A stretch of 35,000 bases of DNA from Sphaeroforma sirkka (lineage: Eukaryota; Opisthokonta; Ichthyosporea; Ichthyophonida): positions 62,501-97,500 of the forward strand of contig LUCW03002300.1 of assembly GCA_001586965.3 (NCBI GenBank), in the 5' to 3' direction. The stretch's first letter is position 1. Every line of letters begins with the position of its first letter. The translations under genes were made by a program, and so were the position numbers. Positions 18,651 through 30,698 of this stretch are shown here, in pieces. The notes beneath the pieces were generated by a model. It made no database searches and was not told the DNA's origin. It was given only the letters and a program-made list of their open reading frames with translations.

Positions 18651-21600
18651 TGAGAAAAAAAAGAAGTTTTTTCTACTGTTTTTGCATTGTTATATTCATT
18701 TATTTAAAAAAAACCCGAAAAATATTTTACCAGGTTTTTGGAGTTTTATTTTGATGTTGACAGTTGAGACTCTCGTGTATGGAGATAGATATATAGCGGT
18801 TTTATATTTTATGTAGTACATTCATACTGAGAAGGTATTGAAAAATAGGGTTTTTATACGTTTTCTAAAAATAAATAATTCTCGACAACTCAAATTTTGT
18901 GGTTATATCAACTATAACTAATATAATATGTGCTAGTTACTCCAAAATTAATATTTGTGCAAATAGAAGTTGTGGTATATAATTATAAATTGCCGTTCCC
19001 GAAACTATGTGGCGTATTTGTAATGTACATATTACACTAAATACAACAGGAATTGGGAGGAAATAATTTCAATATTTTACTACTAGTACTAGTACTAGTA
19101 CTACTACTACTACTCCTACTACTACTACTACTACTATAGTAGAGAGTAGAGCTCCCAGGCCCCAGCCCGCAGCCGTTGAGTCTCCATTCTCCTGGCACAC
19201 AGCCCAAGGCCAGTCTCCAGTTTTCAGTCTCCAGTCTCTCAGTCTCCAAGTCTCCAAGAAGTCCACAATCCCCAATCGTCAGACTTCACTTATATATCCA
19301 CAAATCCCGTTACTCTCCCCCAGTGCTCCACTCTAAATATGTTTTTGAGCTGTCCTACTTTTCTTGCGCTTGATTGGTGTCCACAAGTTATTGTGACCAA
19401 TAATATTAAAATAGATGCTCTAACCAAGTCAAACCGTGGTCAATATTTGATGTAAATGTTGTACATATTATCAACCCGTAAAAGTAAAAACGTTGTAAAT
19501 ATATTTAACCTTCACATGCTGTCGGACCTGATGCTGAATAATGCACGTACAACATTTTCCTCCCGCATATCACAACACAAACAACATTTTCCTCCCGCAC
19601 ATCACTACACATACAACGTTTTCCTCCCGCATATCACAACACATACAACATATTCCTCTAGCCGATGATGGTTCCAGCCGCCAGTGAGGTCTCGTGTCAT
19701 CAGTGATCAGGCCACACACAACACAATAGAGTGAGGGAAAAGAAAACTCCCCTTTTGTTGTTTTTAAGAAATAAATAAAATAAATAAATAATAAATAAAA
19801 CAAATAAATCCCACACACAGGCCACACCGCCACAGCCCACACAGCCACACGCAGGGGTGACTGGCTGGGCACTGTGCTGTAATAAGGGGAAGCAGGGGTA
19901 AGCTTATTACGTTATGTGGGGACCGAATAAAAGTTTGAACGAAAACGCATATTTAATCAATTTTTACTATATAACGGTAATAATGAATCAGATGGATTTA
20001 CCAAAGCTTTTTTTCCAGGACTGGTTAGTACATTCAAAACATCACGGACTTAAATTTTAGACCCACAGGACTGAATAGGGTATAAAAGTTGAACGTGAAA
20101 GTAAATGTATTGGATATGGCTTGAGTTGAAGCAGGGAGAGAGGTTTATTAGTTAAAAACTGCAGTGTCAGGTCCAGGGCCAGCACTGTGAACTTGTGAAG
20201 CGTGAGCCGAGAAGAGCCTGGAGACTGCTGCTGGAGTCAAATAAAAGCAGCCAAACTTTAAAAAAAGAAACGTTTTTGTTTTTTAAAAACAAGCGAGTAC
20301 ATTTAAAAAAAACCCCCAGACTACTTGTACAAAGAAAAAAGTCGTCAATCTTGAGTTATGTGAGTCGTCACTCGTCAGTCTTAAATCGTGAGTCGTGATT
20401 CATGAATTTTGTATCGTGATAATCAGTCTCATGAGTCATGAACTCATGACTCTCATCACTACTGTTGAGTTTTTGACATTTTGTTGTAGGTGTTCTCACA
20501 GACTCTCAGACTCAGGCTTATCAGACTCAGACTCTCACTAAACTTCTACAGAACTGAAGAGTCGAAGTGCTGTTCTTTTTAAAAAAACAAACAAATATAG
20601 TATTCAATTTAGAGGGCTATGAATATAACTCTGAAAGCAAGCTATTTTAAAGAAAGCTAAAACGAATATCCAATATATTGTTTTAAACAAAAGCCATCGC
20701 TTTACGTTCAGCTTTTATATACCATCATATATTCCATCTCATATTTGACTGGGTGCATTCATGAGGTTATATCATGATCCCATTTTATATATAAAAAGTT
20801 CTTGCGTTTTGGCGTCAGAAATAGTGGCCAACAGCCCAACAGTAGCCATTTCGTAGGAAATAGGTACATACGGTACATAAATGATTTCAACTTTGAACCT
20901 GTCCAGTTCCAGTCTTCCAGGCCCAGAGATCCAGATTTCCAGTGACTTCCAAGTTCCAGACCCAGTTCTGCAGTTCATTGAAACATGTTTTGTGTTATTT
21001 TAATAAATTATACGACAAGTCGACAACGCGCTTCCAGGCTTCCACATCCACACCCAATCTCCATCGTACACAGTCCCCACACCACACTCCACACTCCACA
21101 GCCTACAGGAATCGGATTTTTGTACCCCACTTCAATAAAAACAAAACCTGTGCATTTGTAAATTTTAAAACGTACAATAGTACATACTTCTTGACCTTGT
21201 GTGATAAAAAACAGTAAAATCATTAGGTTTTCAAAATTTTCACATATAAAATTACCCACTCACTCATCAGCTATTTAAAAAACTTATATGTTGTTATATT
21301 TTTAAAAATAATCACTGACAAAAACAATACAAAATAAAATCAACAAAAGATTACTCTCGACAGTCTGACTCTTTGAGACTCAAACTCATTCTTTATTTAT
21401 GTTAAAATTCAAGCATATTATGGGATATTGAAAAGCAAATACTCTCTGAAGAACAGATGATTAAGTTTTTTTTAAATAAATGTGCAATAGGCTAAACCAG
21501 TCGACACAAGAGCGAGCTATGATTATATATCCTACTAGAGAGTGGGTAGTGGGTTTGAGGTTGAGGGGTTTTTGTTCAAATCATTGTTTTGTGGTGAAAC

Positions 21601-23380
21601 AATGCCGTTGGCGGTTGGCCCGTTACCCGTTGGCGTAATGGTCTGAGGTACTCAGGAGTCAGGACTCAGGACTCAGGAGTCGTCAGCCGTCAGCCGTCAC
21701 TCGCCAGTCGTCAAGACACAGGCCGCCGTGACGCTTTTTGTCTTGACAGGTATTTTTTTTTTAAACAAACAAACATTGAATCTTATTCTGTCAAAGAACT
21801 ATCATTGTCTGGCGAGTGTCTAAATACTATCGTGTCGAGTTGTCGACTGTCCAGATGCTTTTTTAGAAAGCATTGCTTTGAAATTTGTTTTTAAAAAATG
21901 TTCTTTAAATTTAGGAGGCAAAAAACCCCCATCTGAAGTTCTGAACTGCTTGGCCATGAGGAATTTTGTTAAAAATATAAAACAATGCTGTGGGGAAAAA
22001 CTGAAAAAGTATAAACTTCAAGTCAAAGTCGAGACGAGTTGTGCCGACTTGTGCGACCTTTTGGTAAATATTGTGAGTTTGCGACACTCCTCTTGTCATT
22101 TGTGCGTTGTGACTTGCGGGTTGTGGGACTGTGGAGCGGTGGGATAGTGTGATGCTGTGGGCTAACAACATCAAATACGTTTTGTGCTTTATTGAACACA
22201 AAATACATAAATCAATACGTACTATGAGTATAAAACGTTTGCGTTCACCTTTATATCACTAAATTCTGATAGCCCTCTACGTAATTTTTACTGCGATGTC
22301 CGTTTAGTTTTTTGAAATAGCTAAACAGGTCGATATTAAATACTCAAAAGTCATTTGACCTAATACGGCTTTTAAAACTTTTTAACACTCTTGTTTTTAG
22401 AAATAAATAGTTACAAAGATCGGATAAATAAATAAAAAGGGTTTGCGTTCATAGCCCTCTAAATTATCACCCGCAGCCCGCAGGGTCATAAACGCTGTGA
22501 TGCGTATTTTGTACGTAAATTGGGAATTCTGTCTAAATTGGAAATTTTGGACTAATACTGGGGACTTTCAGATAGCGGACATCCACATAACTTGTAGACC
22601 AATGAAATTTAATTTTTAGAATCTTCAAATGCATTGGTCAATTTCTGAAAGGGGAAGGATATACGACCTAGATCGTTCTGATGTCGTTAATTCGTATTGC
22701 ATTCTTATACTAAATACTATTTAATTTAGGACTACTACCACTGTCGTATTTAAATAATTGTGATTTTAAATACTTTATGATGTGTGGCGAAGAGAACGGG
22801 TCTGAAACGGCGAAGCCTACCGAGCTCGGCTCACACCCTGCGGGTAGTCATGTTTATAACGCGTTCTCTTTTTTGTTAATAAAAAACAACAACTTCTCTC
22901 TCTCTTTTCCGCCTCTCTTTCTCACCTCTCTTTTTCGTTAGGTTAAATCCGACAACGACGTACACCTCTGAAAAATGTCGATGCGACACGTAGTATATGT
23001 CGTTTGGTGTTGCGACTGCCGGGTCTGGGTCAACACTCATAGGTCTGTCGCCGACATCCGACACCGACCGACATGACTGACAAAATGTCGTGCAGACAAA
23101 TGTCGCGTCTTTTTTTAAAACAGCCCAGGTTTTTCGAGACTCGAGCGAAGCTCTGAAAAGTACAGATTGACCCGTGTATCGAATTAGGATTTGAGGTAAG
23201 GCTGTGGTGGCCGGCTGGCCTGTGGCTGTGACCAGTGAGTGTGAAGGGTCGTGAACTTCTCACTCAGACTCACTCTTGTGCTCTTCTTGTGATGTTCTAC
23301 TCTCTCTTGTTGTGTGGCGACTGGCGAGAGTTCAAGACTTTAGAGTTTTCAGTTTAGACCTGTGGCGAACTGAGACTTTA
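18650..23380. other. gene-poor AT-rich region with GACTC/CAGTC patches
   Basis: No credible exon was found. AT-rich spacers alternate with patches built from CAGTC, GACTC, CTCCA and CGTCAC words (19145-19290, 19590-19660, 20160-20530, 20895-20985, 21020-21110, 21640-21730, 22060-22140). T-run to A-run junctions such as TTTAAAAAAAACCC recur (18702, 20302). A (TAC/ACT)n stretch lies at 19078-19136, and an 18-nt near-duplicate (TTTTCCTCCCGCA) repeats at about 19553, 19584 and 19617. Confidence 0.5.
22790..22874 (+). ncRNA. candidate structured RNA with terminal stem and T6 run
   Basis: AAGAGAACG (22790-22798) is the exact reverse complement of CGTTCTCTT (22862-22870), and the latter runs into TTTTTT. 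Inside, CTACC (22817-22821) can pair with GGTAG (22843-22847), and CCGAGCTCGG (22820-22829) is a 10-bp palindrome. A closing stem followed by a T run is typical of short polymerase III transcripts. No A or B box was recognised, so this is a weak candidate. Confidence 0.25.
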
Positions 23381-23506
23381 CTGCGACCACTAATTCTGAC
23401 GCTTATTACGCATGCGGTATATGTATTTACGCAAGGTTAACTCTCACGTTAACATTGCGATTCCAGGGTTTGGGTTTTAATGATAAAACATACGTATTTA
23501 CACATG

Positions 23507-23511
<5 letters not shown>

Positions 23512-23573
<62 letters not shown>

Positions 23574-23602
23574 ACATATACATATGTATGTATATGCATT
23601 TG

Positions 23603-23669
<67 letters not shown>

Positions 23670-24390
23670 TATATATTATATACATGTATGCATGATATTA
23701 TATATATATATATATATATACATAATATATATATACATATATACATTATTAATATAACAAATACCTATCTAAAATGCGTGTGCGTATATAATAATGCATA
23801 TATAATAGATATATATACACATATTATATGTACATGCGTATATATTATATGCGTGTTGCATTACATGATTCATATATAACATAATATGCATATGCACATG
23901 CGTGCCGTGTGCATGTGCATATTCATACATATAATATATGTAATATGCATACAGCGTATGTGTGTGCAAACTGGGTTACCAGGTTCATATATATATATGC
24001 AATGCGTATGTATGTGCGTATTGTATGTATGTGATTCATATAATAATATATAATAATAATAATATATACATACATATATGCGCATGCGCACGCATGTAAT
24101 ATACATACATACATACATTATATAGATAATAATAATACATATATATATATATAATAGATGGATATGGATATGGATATGGATAATAATGCACACGTACGTA
24201 CATGCGTACGCGCTCGCACGCAACGCACATCACAACACACATACATTGCATACATCATACATGCGCGCATGCTCTCACGCATGCGCACGTCATCATCACA
24301 TACATGCATATGCCATATATATATATAATATATTTATTTTATACATTTATACATATATATATTTGTTTACATTACGTACACATACACACA

Positions 24391-24457
<67 letters not shown>

Positions 24458-24570
24458 TGCATGTATGTATGATTGCATAATGTGTATGTATGTATGTATA
24501 TTTATGTATGTTTATGTATGTTTATGTATGTTTATGTATGTATATGTTTATGTATATATGTATATATGTG
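23512..24570. repeat. AT, ATAC and TATG microsatellite block
   Basis: Long (AT)n runs lie at 23513-23568, 23607-23690 and 24398-24454. ATGGATATGGATATGG occurs near 24157, and TTTATGTATG units repeat at about 24500-24545. IYIY-type reading frames across the block are artefacts. Confidence 0.95.
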
Positions 24571-24600
24571 TAATTTGTTTGTTTTAAAGAAATAGTACTA

Positions 24601-24683
24601 CTACAGCGAGAATTGAATCTGTGCCTATTAGAAAAGCATTATTATAGATGGTCACAAATCTTTACCACTGCCCCATGCATGTG
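24601..24683 (-). repeat. tRNA-derived, SINE-like relic
   Basis: On minus, TGGGGCAGTGG (24675-24665) resembles a polymerase III A box. GATTCAATTCT (24619-24609) resembles a B box, 45 nt downstream, as in tRNA genes. The sequence does not fold into a clean cloverleaf (acceptor arms do not pair), so a working tRNA is unlikely. It is followed in the same direction by a short unique stretch and a CATACATAAA simple repeat, the usual tail arrangement of tRNA-derived SINEs. Confidence 0.4.
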
Positions 24684-24825
24684 CAGGTTTTGAAAATTGA
24701 AATCATAGACCACTTTATGCGAGTCCGGTGGATAGGAGGCAAGGTTAAGCGTCAGACTTAATTAACGCATGCCTAAGCGTCAGTCCTAACGAGCGCATGC
24801 GTAATCGTCACATTTAGTGGTCGCA

Positions 24826-26450
24826 ATTTTAAGTCGCAAGTACAACGCGTCAGACTTGTGCATCATACATAGTGGTCGCAAAACCAAAAGTCAGACTTAA
24901 AGTTCGAAGTCTTAACCATTCTCTAAACAAGTTTGCATTCATTATTTATAATTTTATATTCGGTCAGCTTGCGGTTTATGATTTGGAGAATCTGCCACCT
25001 TCAGGGCTCAGGCTTCTGGGTTCAGACCTTCACAATTTTTAGTTCGGGTTTTTTAAATATATACAAGCATTTGATATCAAATAATTTTGAAAAAATCATA
25101 ACACTTTTTGTTTTGTTTAAAAAAAGTTGCAAATTTCCACGTATGGTGCTTGTGTATAAATATATAGCAGGATAGCCGATAGACTATAAAGTATAGAATT
25201 AGGCCGATAGAGTATTTTATTTAGAAGATAAATAGAGGAGTGTATAGGCAAAAAGGGCATAGCCTCCTCTCTCGAATGGCTCGAGAATCGAGAGTTCAGA
25301 CTGCTCCAGACTCCAGACTCCAGAGTCAAGGAGATAAGTTCACAACCGGTCCGAATGTACCATATTATTGGAAATAAATATTTACCAGCTACCAGATACC
25401 ACGAGTATACTTCCCAGAATAGTCTCTTGCGATGAAAATAAAATATTCACTAAAAATGATTTGCGTTGAAAAATGAAATTAAATATCATGCTTCATCACA
25501 CATGTACACAAAATAATGTGGGTTTACTGGTTTAAATATTGGAATTTGATTCTGTTACCTTCTACGACATTCTTCTCGCTTCTTTTTTTATAATGGGTTA
25601 TTTCAAATACTCTTATTTATGGAAAAAAAGGGTTTCAGGAGTCCAGGACTCCAGGACCCAAAGCCTAGAGAGAGAGGCCCGGATCACTCACTATATTTTT
25701 TCGAAGGCTTCTATTATAGTATTTGTAGTATTTGAACGTTTAAAAAAACCCCCCAATTTGGGTCACTATCCGTAATACACTATGCTGATGAGCTGATTCA
25801 GTTTTATCAACCTTGCGGCTCGCTGTCATTGCTTAAAAATGTAAAAACCGCCATTGTGACAGTGTTGACTGTTGCAGTGTTATTGTGACAAGTGTTTTTT
25901 TTTAAAGCAAACCCCAAATGTGTGTGAAACAAAAAAAACCCAAAACGAAGAACAAAATTTAAAAAATTTAAAAAGTATATAAATTGCTTTTTTTATTTTT
26001 AAAAACGAATAGGTGTCTTTGTGTAAATATTGTATGTATGTGTGTATGTATTTTTTTAAATAGATATATATATATTTATTTTGTTAGAAAATATGTAAAT
26101 AAATATGTATGTAAATGGTACATATGTACCACCAGGTTACCACTAATCTATTTGTAATTATTTTGGTTGTTTAAAAAAAAAACAGGTGTAAATATTTAAA
26201 TATAAAAAACTCGTAGGACCGTGCACCTTGTGTTTTTTTAAAGAAAACGACAGATATTTATTTCTATTTATATATGTATTTATATTTTGTTTATGTAAAT
26301 ATTTGGTTTGCATAACTTTGCAAATTGCAACGACATTGCTTTTTTTTTTAAATATACCGTAAATACGACATCGCCTTCTTTAGTTCTACACTTCTACTGA
26401 TGAATTTTGCTAAAAACCCCATTTAGAAAAAAACAAACCCAAACATGTCT
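24826..26450. other. AT-rich region, no gene recognised
   Basis: The mosaic of 18.6-23.4 kb continues. GACTCCAGACTCCAGAG-type patches lie at 25283-25330 and 25635-25670. T/A-run junctions occur at about 25121, 25740, 25892, 26170, 26232 and 26338. No reading frame has protein character. Confidence 0.45.
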
Positions 26451-26451
26451 C

Positions 26452-29400
26452 AACCAGGCCTGGGGACTGGTAAATATGGAAAATATAAAAGTATGGCAAA
26501 AAATCGCCGCAATATATTTGGAAAATACGTATTATGAGCTCGTGGCGGAAAATACGGAATATGAAATATGAGATAGTATTGGCATATTATGTATTATTTT
26601 TTTCCAAAATATGAAATATGGATCAAATTTACAAAGTGTCAGGCTGTCAGCCTTTAGCTGACTTCGGCCACGAACTCGTGCTCGTCACTCGTCACTCGTC
26701 ACTCGTCACTTCGTCAGTGCAGTTTTTCTGATTTTCAGTGTTTCACAGACTCAGCAGAGTCACAGACTCAAAGTCTAAGTTCTAAGCACCATAGGCTAAC
26801 GGCACCATATGACTAAATATATCACTACAGCTGAAGTGCTAGCTAAGTAGCTATTAGGCTGGCCGCTAGAGACTAAGACAATTGAATTTCATAGATAGCT
26901 TTAGGCGCCGTGACACTCTCTGATCTCTCATATCACACAGACTCACTTCTCAATAGAGCCACTACTGATCAGGATGACGACGAAAGCCCCCGACCCCAAG
27001 GATCTTGATCAAATTGCAGAATGCTATAAAGTATTGGGCAGAGCAAAAGTAGTCTTCGCAACTACGAAGTTTACTTCAGTCATAGGTGGAGCTAAGTGTA
27101 AATAGTAAACATAAAGTGCGTGCATTACACGGTAGCAATGCGGGTGACGTGGAAACGCATCACGAGAAACACCATACAAAGGAGTGGCTAAAAGATCTGA
27201 TTGAACAGTGTCATTTGAAAGCAGCTAAAGTACAAGAACAAAGAAAACTTAACTTTGCGATAGTATCTGGTAGTAAAAGAATGTCAACACTCGCCCAGAG
27301 TTTCAATAGGGATAATATTATTTATTTCAAAAATGGTGCCAAACGTCTAGTCGACATACAGTGGACAATTAATGTTTGAAGATACGATTTGCCGCTTAGT
27401 CTTGGAGAAAATCCAGGTATCAGAACTTGGATCGATTTAGTTAGACAAGTACCTACTACCATTAGATCGTCCTACACTGCACATGTTTCAAAATTTATAC
27501 GTAAATACTTACCTCTGCTGGGTTGGCTAAATGGCGCCGTGCGATGGAGTACTACGATGGACCGTTTGCCGCTATAGAAAGTGATCTATAGAAACACAAC
27601 AGGGGAAGAAACTGGCTGGGCTCGTTGATTCACTTCATCAACGCCAATGCTAAAGAGCAACAGACGGTATTTGTAGGATTAGGAGAAGTAAGAGGTTCGC
27701 ACACATCCGAAAATCCGATGATATGGCAGGAGGATATATTATATGAGTGGGGATTTTTATCTCCAAGTGATGGTACGATTTTTTAATGTAAAGACACTAG
27801 TACCAGACTAGAAATGAAACAAGTATTTCATAGCGGAACACCGGACAACGCAGCAAATGTAATAAAAGTGATGGGAGAAACTGCTACATATTTGAATGGT
27901 TGTTTAGCCCATAAAATTTAGTTAGCGTTCTAACACTCCATAGGCGGTCAATTCGTCACCGCTACAGACCAGATAAGGACAATATTCGGAAAAAGACTCC
28001 ACAATTACGACAATGAGGATGATCGAATTGATATATTGGAACGATTGCTAAATATGGACCCGGACGTGCAAGACATCGGTGGACTGCAAGAGTATGATGC
28101 TAGACCAATCGAAGCTATGATAAAAAATATCGCCACCCGGGCCGCTTTATTCAATAGAAGTACGCTAGCGTTCGACGTTCTTAGCTAAAGCACAAACAAA
28201 AGCTGGTGCAAAGATCCACAGAGTCAACACTAACTCGCCAACCAGTTGGACAGGTATCTATGACATGTCTGAGAGGGATGATCTGATCAATCCCTTCCTG
28301 AATACGATATCGGGAGATCCTGATGAACGTAAGGTAAATAAATTATGGTATGGGGATGATGGTGCGGCACGGCTACAAAAGTGTCGAAAAACACCAAAAA
28401 TTAAGCAAATACGGAGATAGTTTATCGCCGTTTTATATCCCTTGATGGCATGCCAGATGGGGATCCAATACAAACTTCAATCGTTGCCAGATGCAAACAA
28501 ATTGATAAGCCATGAAAGTAGCATCAAGGTTGCCAAGGTATCTGAAACTCCGACTGTGACTGATACGTATACGAAAAATGACTTATCGGCGTGTAAATAT
28601 CGGTCTCATAAGGCGGTATAAACATCTTAGAGCTACTAAACGTAATAGGTAACCATTAAGGGTCTCTAGAAACCTATGTGCGGTCGAGCCATCTCGCTAC
28701 CGAAATATTCAGATGTATATTTTGGAGTGTTTATCTAGGCCTCTTAATAGACCTACTCCAAACATACTCTTTGGCCTTGTCCACAGTCCAAAATATCTGA
28801 TTTGTAACGTGGAAAAGGTACTTGTAAATAGAACCGTTAAAAACCATTTAATACACGTGCTTTTAATAGTACGTTTATAATTTACGTACTGCTTAAGAGT
28901 ACGTTTATTGACATAAGAGTCTAATGTGGAGGCCCGGCTATTACATGCGGAGATCAAAGCGATGCGCGTTAGATTGTGCGAATGTTTATACGATTACTTT
29001 TCCGTAAAACCAGATACTTACATTGTCTACATAAAGACATGCAAAGCCTTATGTTTAATAGCGTAGAAGATACCTTAGACTGTCTAAGGGAAGCCAAAGC
29101 GGACGTATCAAACAATGCTGTAAAAATACTGAAACGTGAGAGGCTGAAGAAGTTGCGGAAGGCAGAAGAGAGCGACTCGTCCGAAGTACCCCAGTCAACG
29201 CCAATACCACAAACACCACAAACACCGAACCAAACAAGGCCCATGAACGATCTTCTAAATGCTGTGCTCGACACCTCGACTCCTACTCAATGTGCCGATA
29301 CAAGCAATTTACCAAAATCCAAACGCTGTCGGCTGCTGGCCAGTAAAAGTGATAGCGAATCAACATTAGCAACAAATAGTGTTACGAAACCACAAGCCGA

Positions 29401-29743
29401 TTATAATACACATATGAAAAAGAAGGTGGCTGCCGAATTGGTGATCTGGGAATCACTGCCTGTGTTGTTCAGAAGATAAAGTATATCTCAGTAACAACTG
29501 GTGTCGGAAAGGCACAGGTAAAGACGGTAGCTCAAGAGATGCACCCATCAGAACAAGCACTTCAGTTCAGGCGGGAGCATCGTGTTCAGATGCCTACGCT
29601 ATACATGGTGGTGCTTATATCATTGTCAGTTCTACCGACTTCTTGCAGATCTGAGGGTGTTTTCTCGATATCCGGTAATGTGTTAGATAATACTAGAAAG
29701 GGAGGTTTGCGGGCGCAGCATTTGATCTGGTTTGTTTTTTAAA
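26452..29743 (+). mobile_element. broken hAT-family DNA transposon
   Basis: Transposase pieces lie in order on plus. A start at 26974 (MTTKAPDPKDLDQIAECY) precedes a BED-finger-like segment (KCK, then ALHGSNAG, then HHEKHH; part of the cysteine pair region is lost). At about 27610-27935 the catalytic core reads NWLGSLIHFINANAKE, GEVRGSHTSENPM, TPDNAANVIK and NGCLAHKI, matching the hAT blocks around GxHT, DNAxN and CxxHxxNL. At 27938-28190 the frame reads RTIFGKRLHNYDNEDDRI. The C-terminal dimerisation block at 29629-29740 reads SCRSEGVFSISGNVLDNTRK. Stops and frame changes separate the pieces, so it cannot make full-length transposase. CAGGCCTGGGGACTGG at about 26456 is a possible left terminus, but no matching right terminus was found. 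Confidence 0.8.
26974..29743 (+). pseudogene. hAT transposase pseudogene (BED finger, catalytic core, dimerisation domain)
   Basis: hAT transposases cut and paste DNA using a DDE catalytic triad and dimerise through a conserved C-terminal block. Visible remnants are the BED-like finger near the start, the DNAAN/CLAHK core, and the SEGVFSISGNVLDNTRKGG block at the end. In-frame stops occur, for example after GGAKCK, after DGTIF and after LAHKI, and reading frames change several times. The stretch 28615-28955 shows no transposase similarity and contains its own imperfect inverted repeat, so it may be a later insertion. Roughly 2.8 kb is consistent with a once full-length gene. Confidence 0.75.
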
Positions 29744-30690
29744 AGGAAACTACGAATTGCTACCAGATCAACAAACTATAGGCTCTCTCGTAAAGGAGAA
29801 TAGAGAGAAAGATCAATAGATGGTTTAGGGTTAATACTTTATTGACTACTGTACAATGTACATACACACTTCGGAATAAAATCCTGATACACAGTAATTT
29901 GACAAAATGGAAAATTGAATCTATTTTAGATGTAATTCAAAATGGTTAATGCCTTAATGACAAGGTAATTGGTATAAAAAGCACTCTTCGAAATAAAATC
30001 CTGATACCCACGTCATACAAATTACAAGTCAATACAAATACACAATAGCCCAATCGAAGTGAGAACACGAAATGAAGCAAGCATTGAAATATTGAAATTT
30101 GATAAAATGGTTAATAATACTCAAATTATGGTTGATGCCTTTTTAATGTAATGTATAAACTTCGATGGATATTTACATGTTTTAAACTATGCTATATAAT
30201 TTAAGATACAATTTAAGTCAGTTAGGATTTAGCAGTGGTAGCTAGTGTAAGAATGATCGGGACTGACTCTTGGTAAGAGCCTTAATACCCTCGATCACAC
30301 AGGACGTATCTATAGCTGTTCTTTATTAAATAATTTCACTAGAAGTACTAAGTGTTCATGACCACATGCCTAATTTGTAGATAGACATAATAACGTAAAT
30401 CAAGTTGATTTGGCTAATATAAATACAGTTCCATTTGAAGAAAAGTTGGAAAAAAGAAAAAGACTTATTGGATTTTTGAGATTGGCGGGAAGACCAAAAC
30501 CTGTAAGTAGTAGTTCAGAGATTATAAAATTTAGTTTATAATATCCTACATCTACTATCGTCTCAAATAGGTCCAAGTAAAGGAGTCATACCAAATACTC
30601 AGGCTATTGGAGCCATCAAAGTGAATTTAGAACACTTTGGAAATATTGGAAAAAGAATTTGTATTAAATTATTTTATTTACAATTAAAGA
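29744..30690. other. AT-rich spacer with a possible coding remnant
   Basis: Most of this is AT-rich without features. At about 30382-30500 a forward frame reads VPFEEKLEKRKRLIGFLRL and ends at CCT/GTAAGT. At 30571-30720 another reads GPSKGVIPNTQAIGAIKVN. The two might be exons or fragments of one old gene, but I do not recognise it and cannot prove a joint. Confidence 0.2.
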
Positions 30691-30698
30691 CCAATATG

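Larger units (their letters stand above)
23382..24825. mobile_element. fold-back-like element with 32-35-bp terminal inverted repeats
   Basis: The left end (23382-23416, TGCGACCACT ... CTGACGCTTATTACGCATGCG) reappears as its reverse complement at 24794-24825 (CGCATGCGTAAT ... AGTGGTCGCA). About 30 of 32 positions match, plus one 3-nt gap. Extra partial copies of the CGCATGC and TAAGCGTCAG words lie just inside the right end (about 24747-24790), as in subterminal repeats. The interior is mostly AT and TATG microsatellite (about 23510-24560). No coding frame is present, so it would be non-autonomous. No target-site duplication is evident. Confidence 0.5.

Noticed and set aside
18650-26800. LTR or retrovirus-like fossil hidden in the repeat-rich region
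   Set aside because: No gag, pol or env-like frame and no long direct repeats were recognised.
29822-29836. GGTTTAGGGTTAA, resembling telomere repeats
   Set aside because: One and a half units only; no array.
30236-30300. Second tRNA-like A box (TTAGCAGTGGTAG)
   Set aside because: No acceptable B box follows at the right distance.
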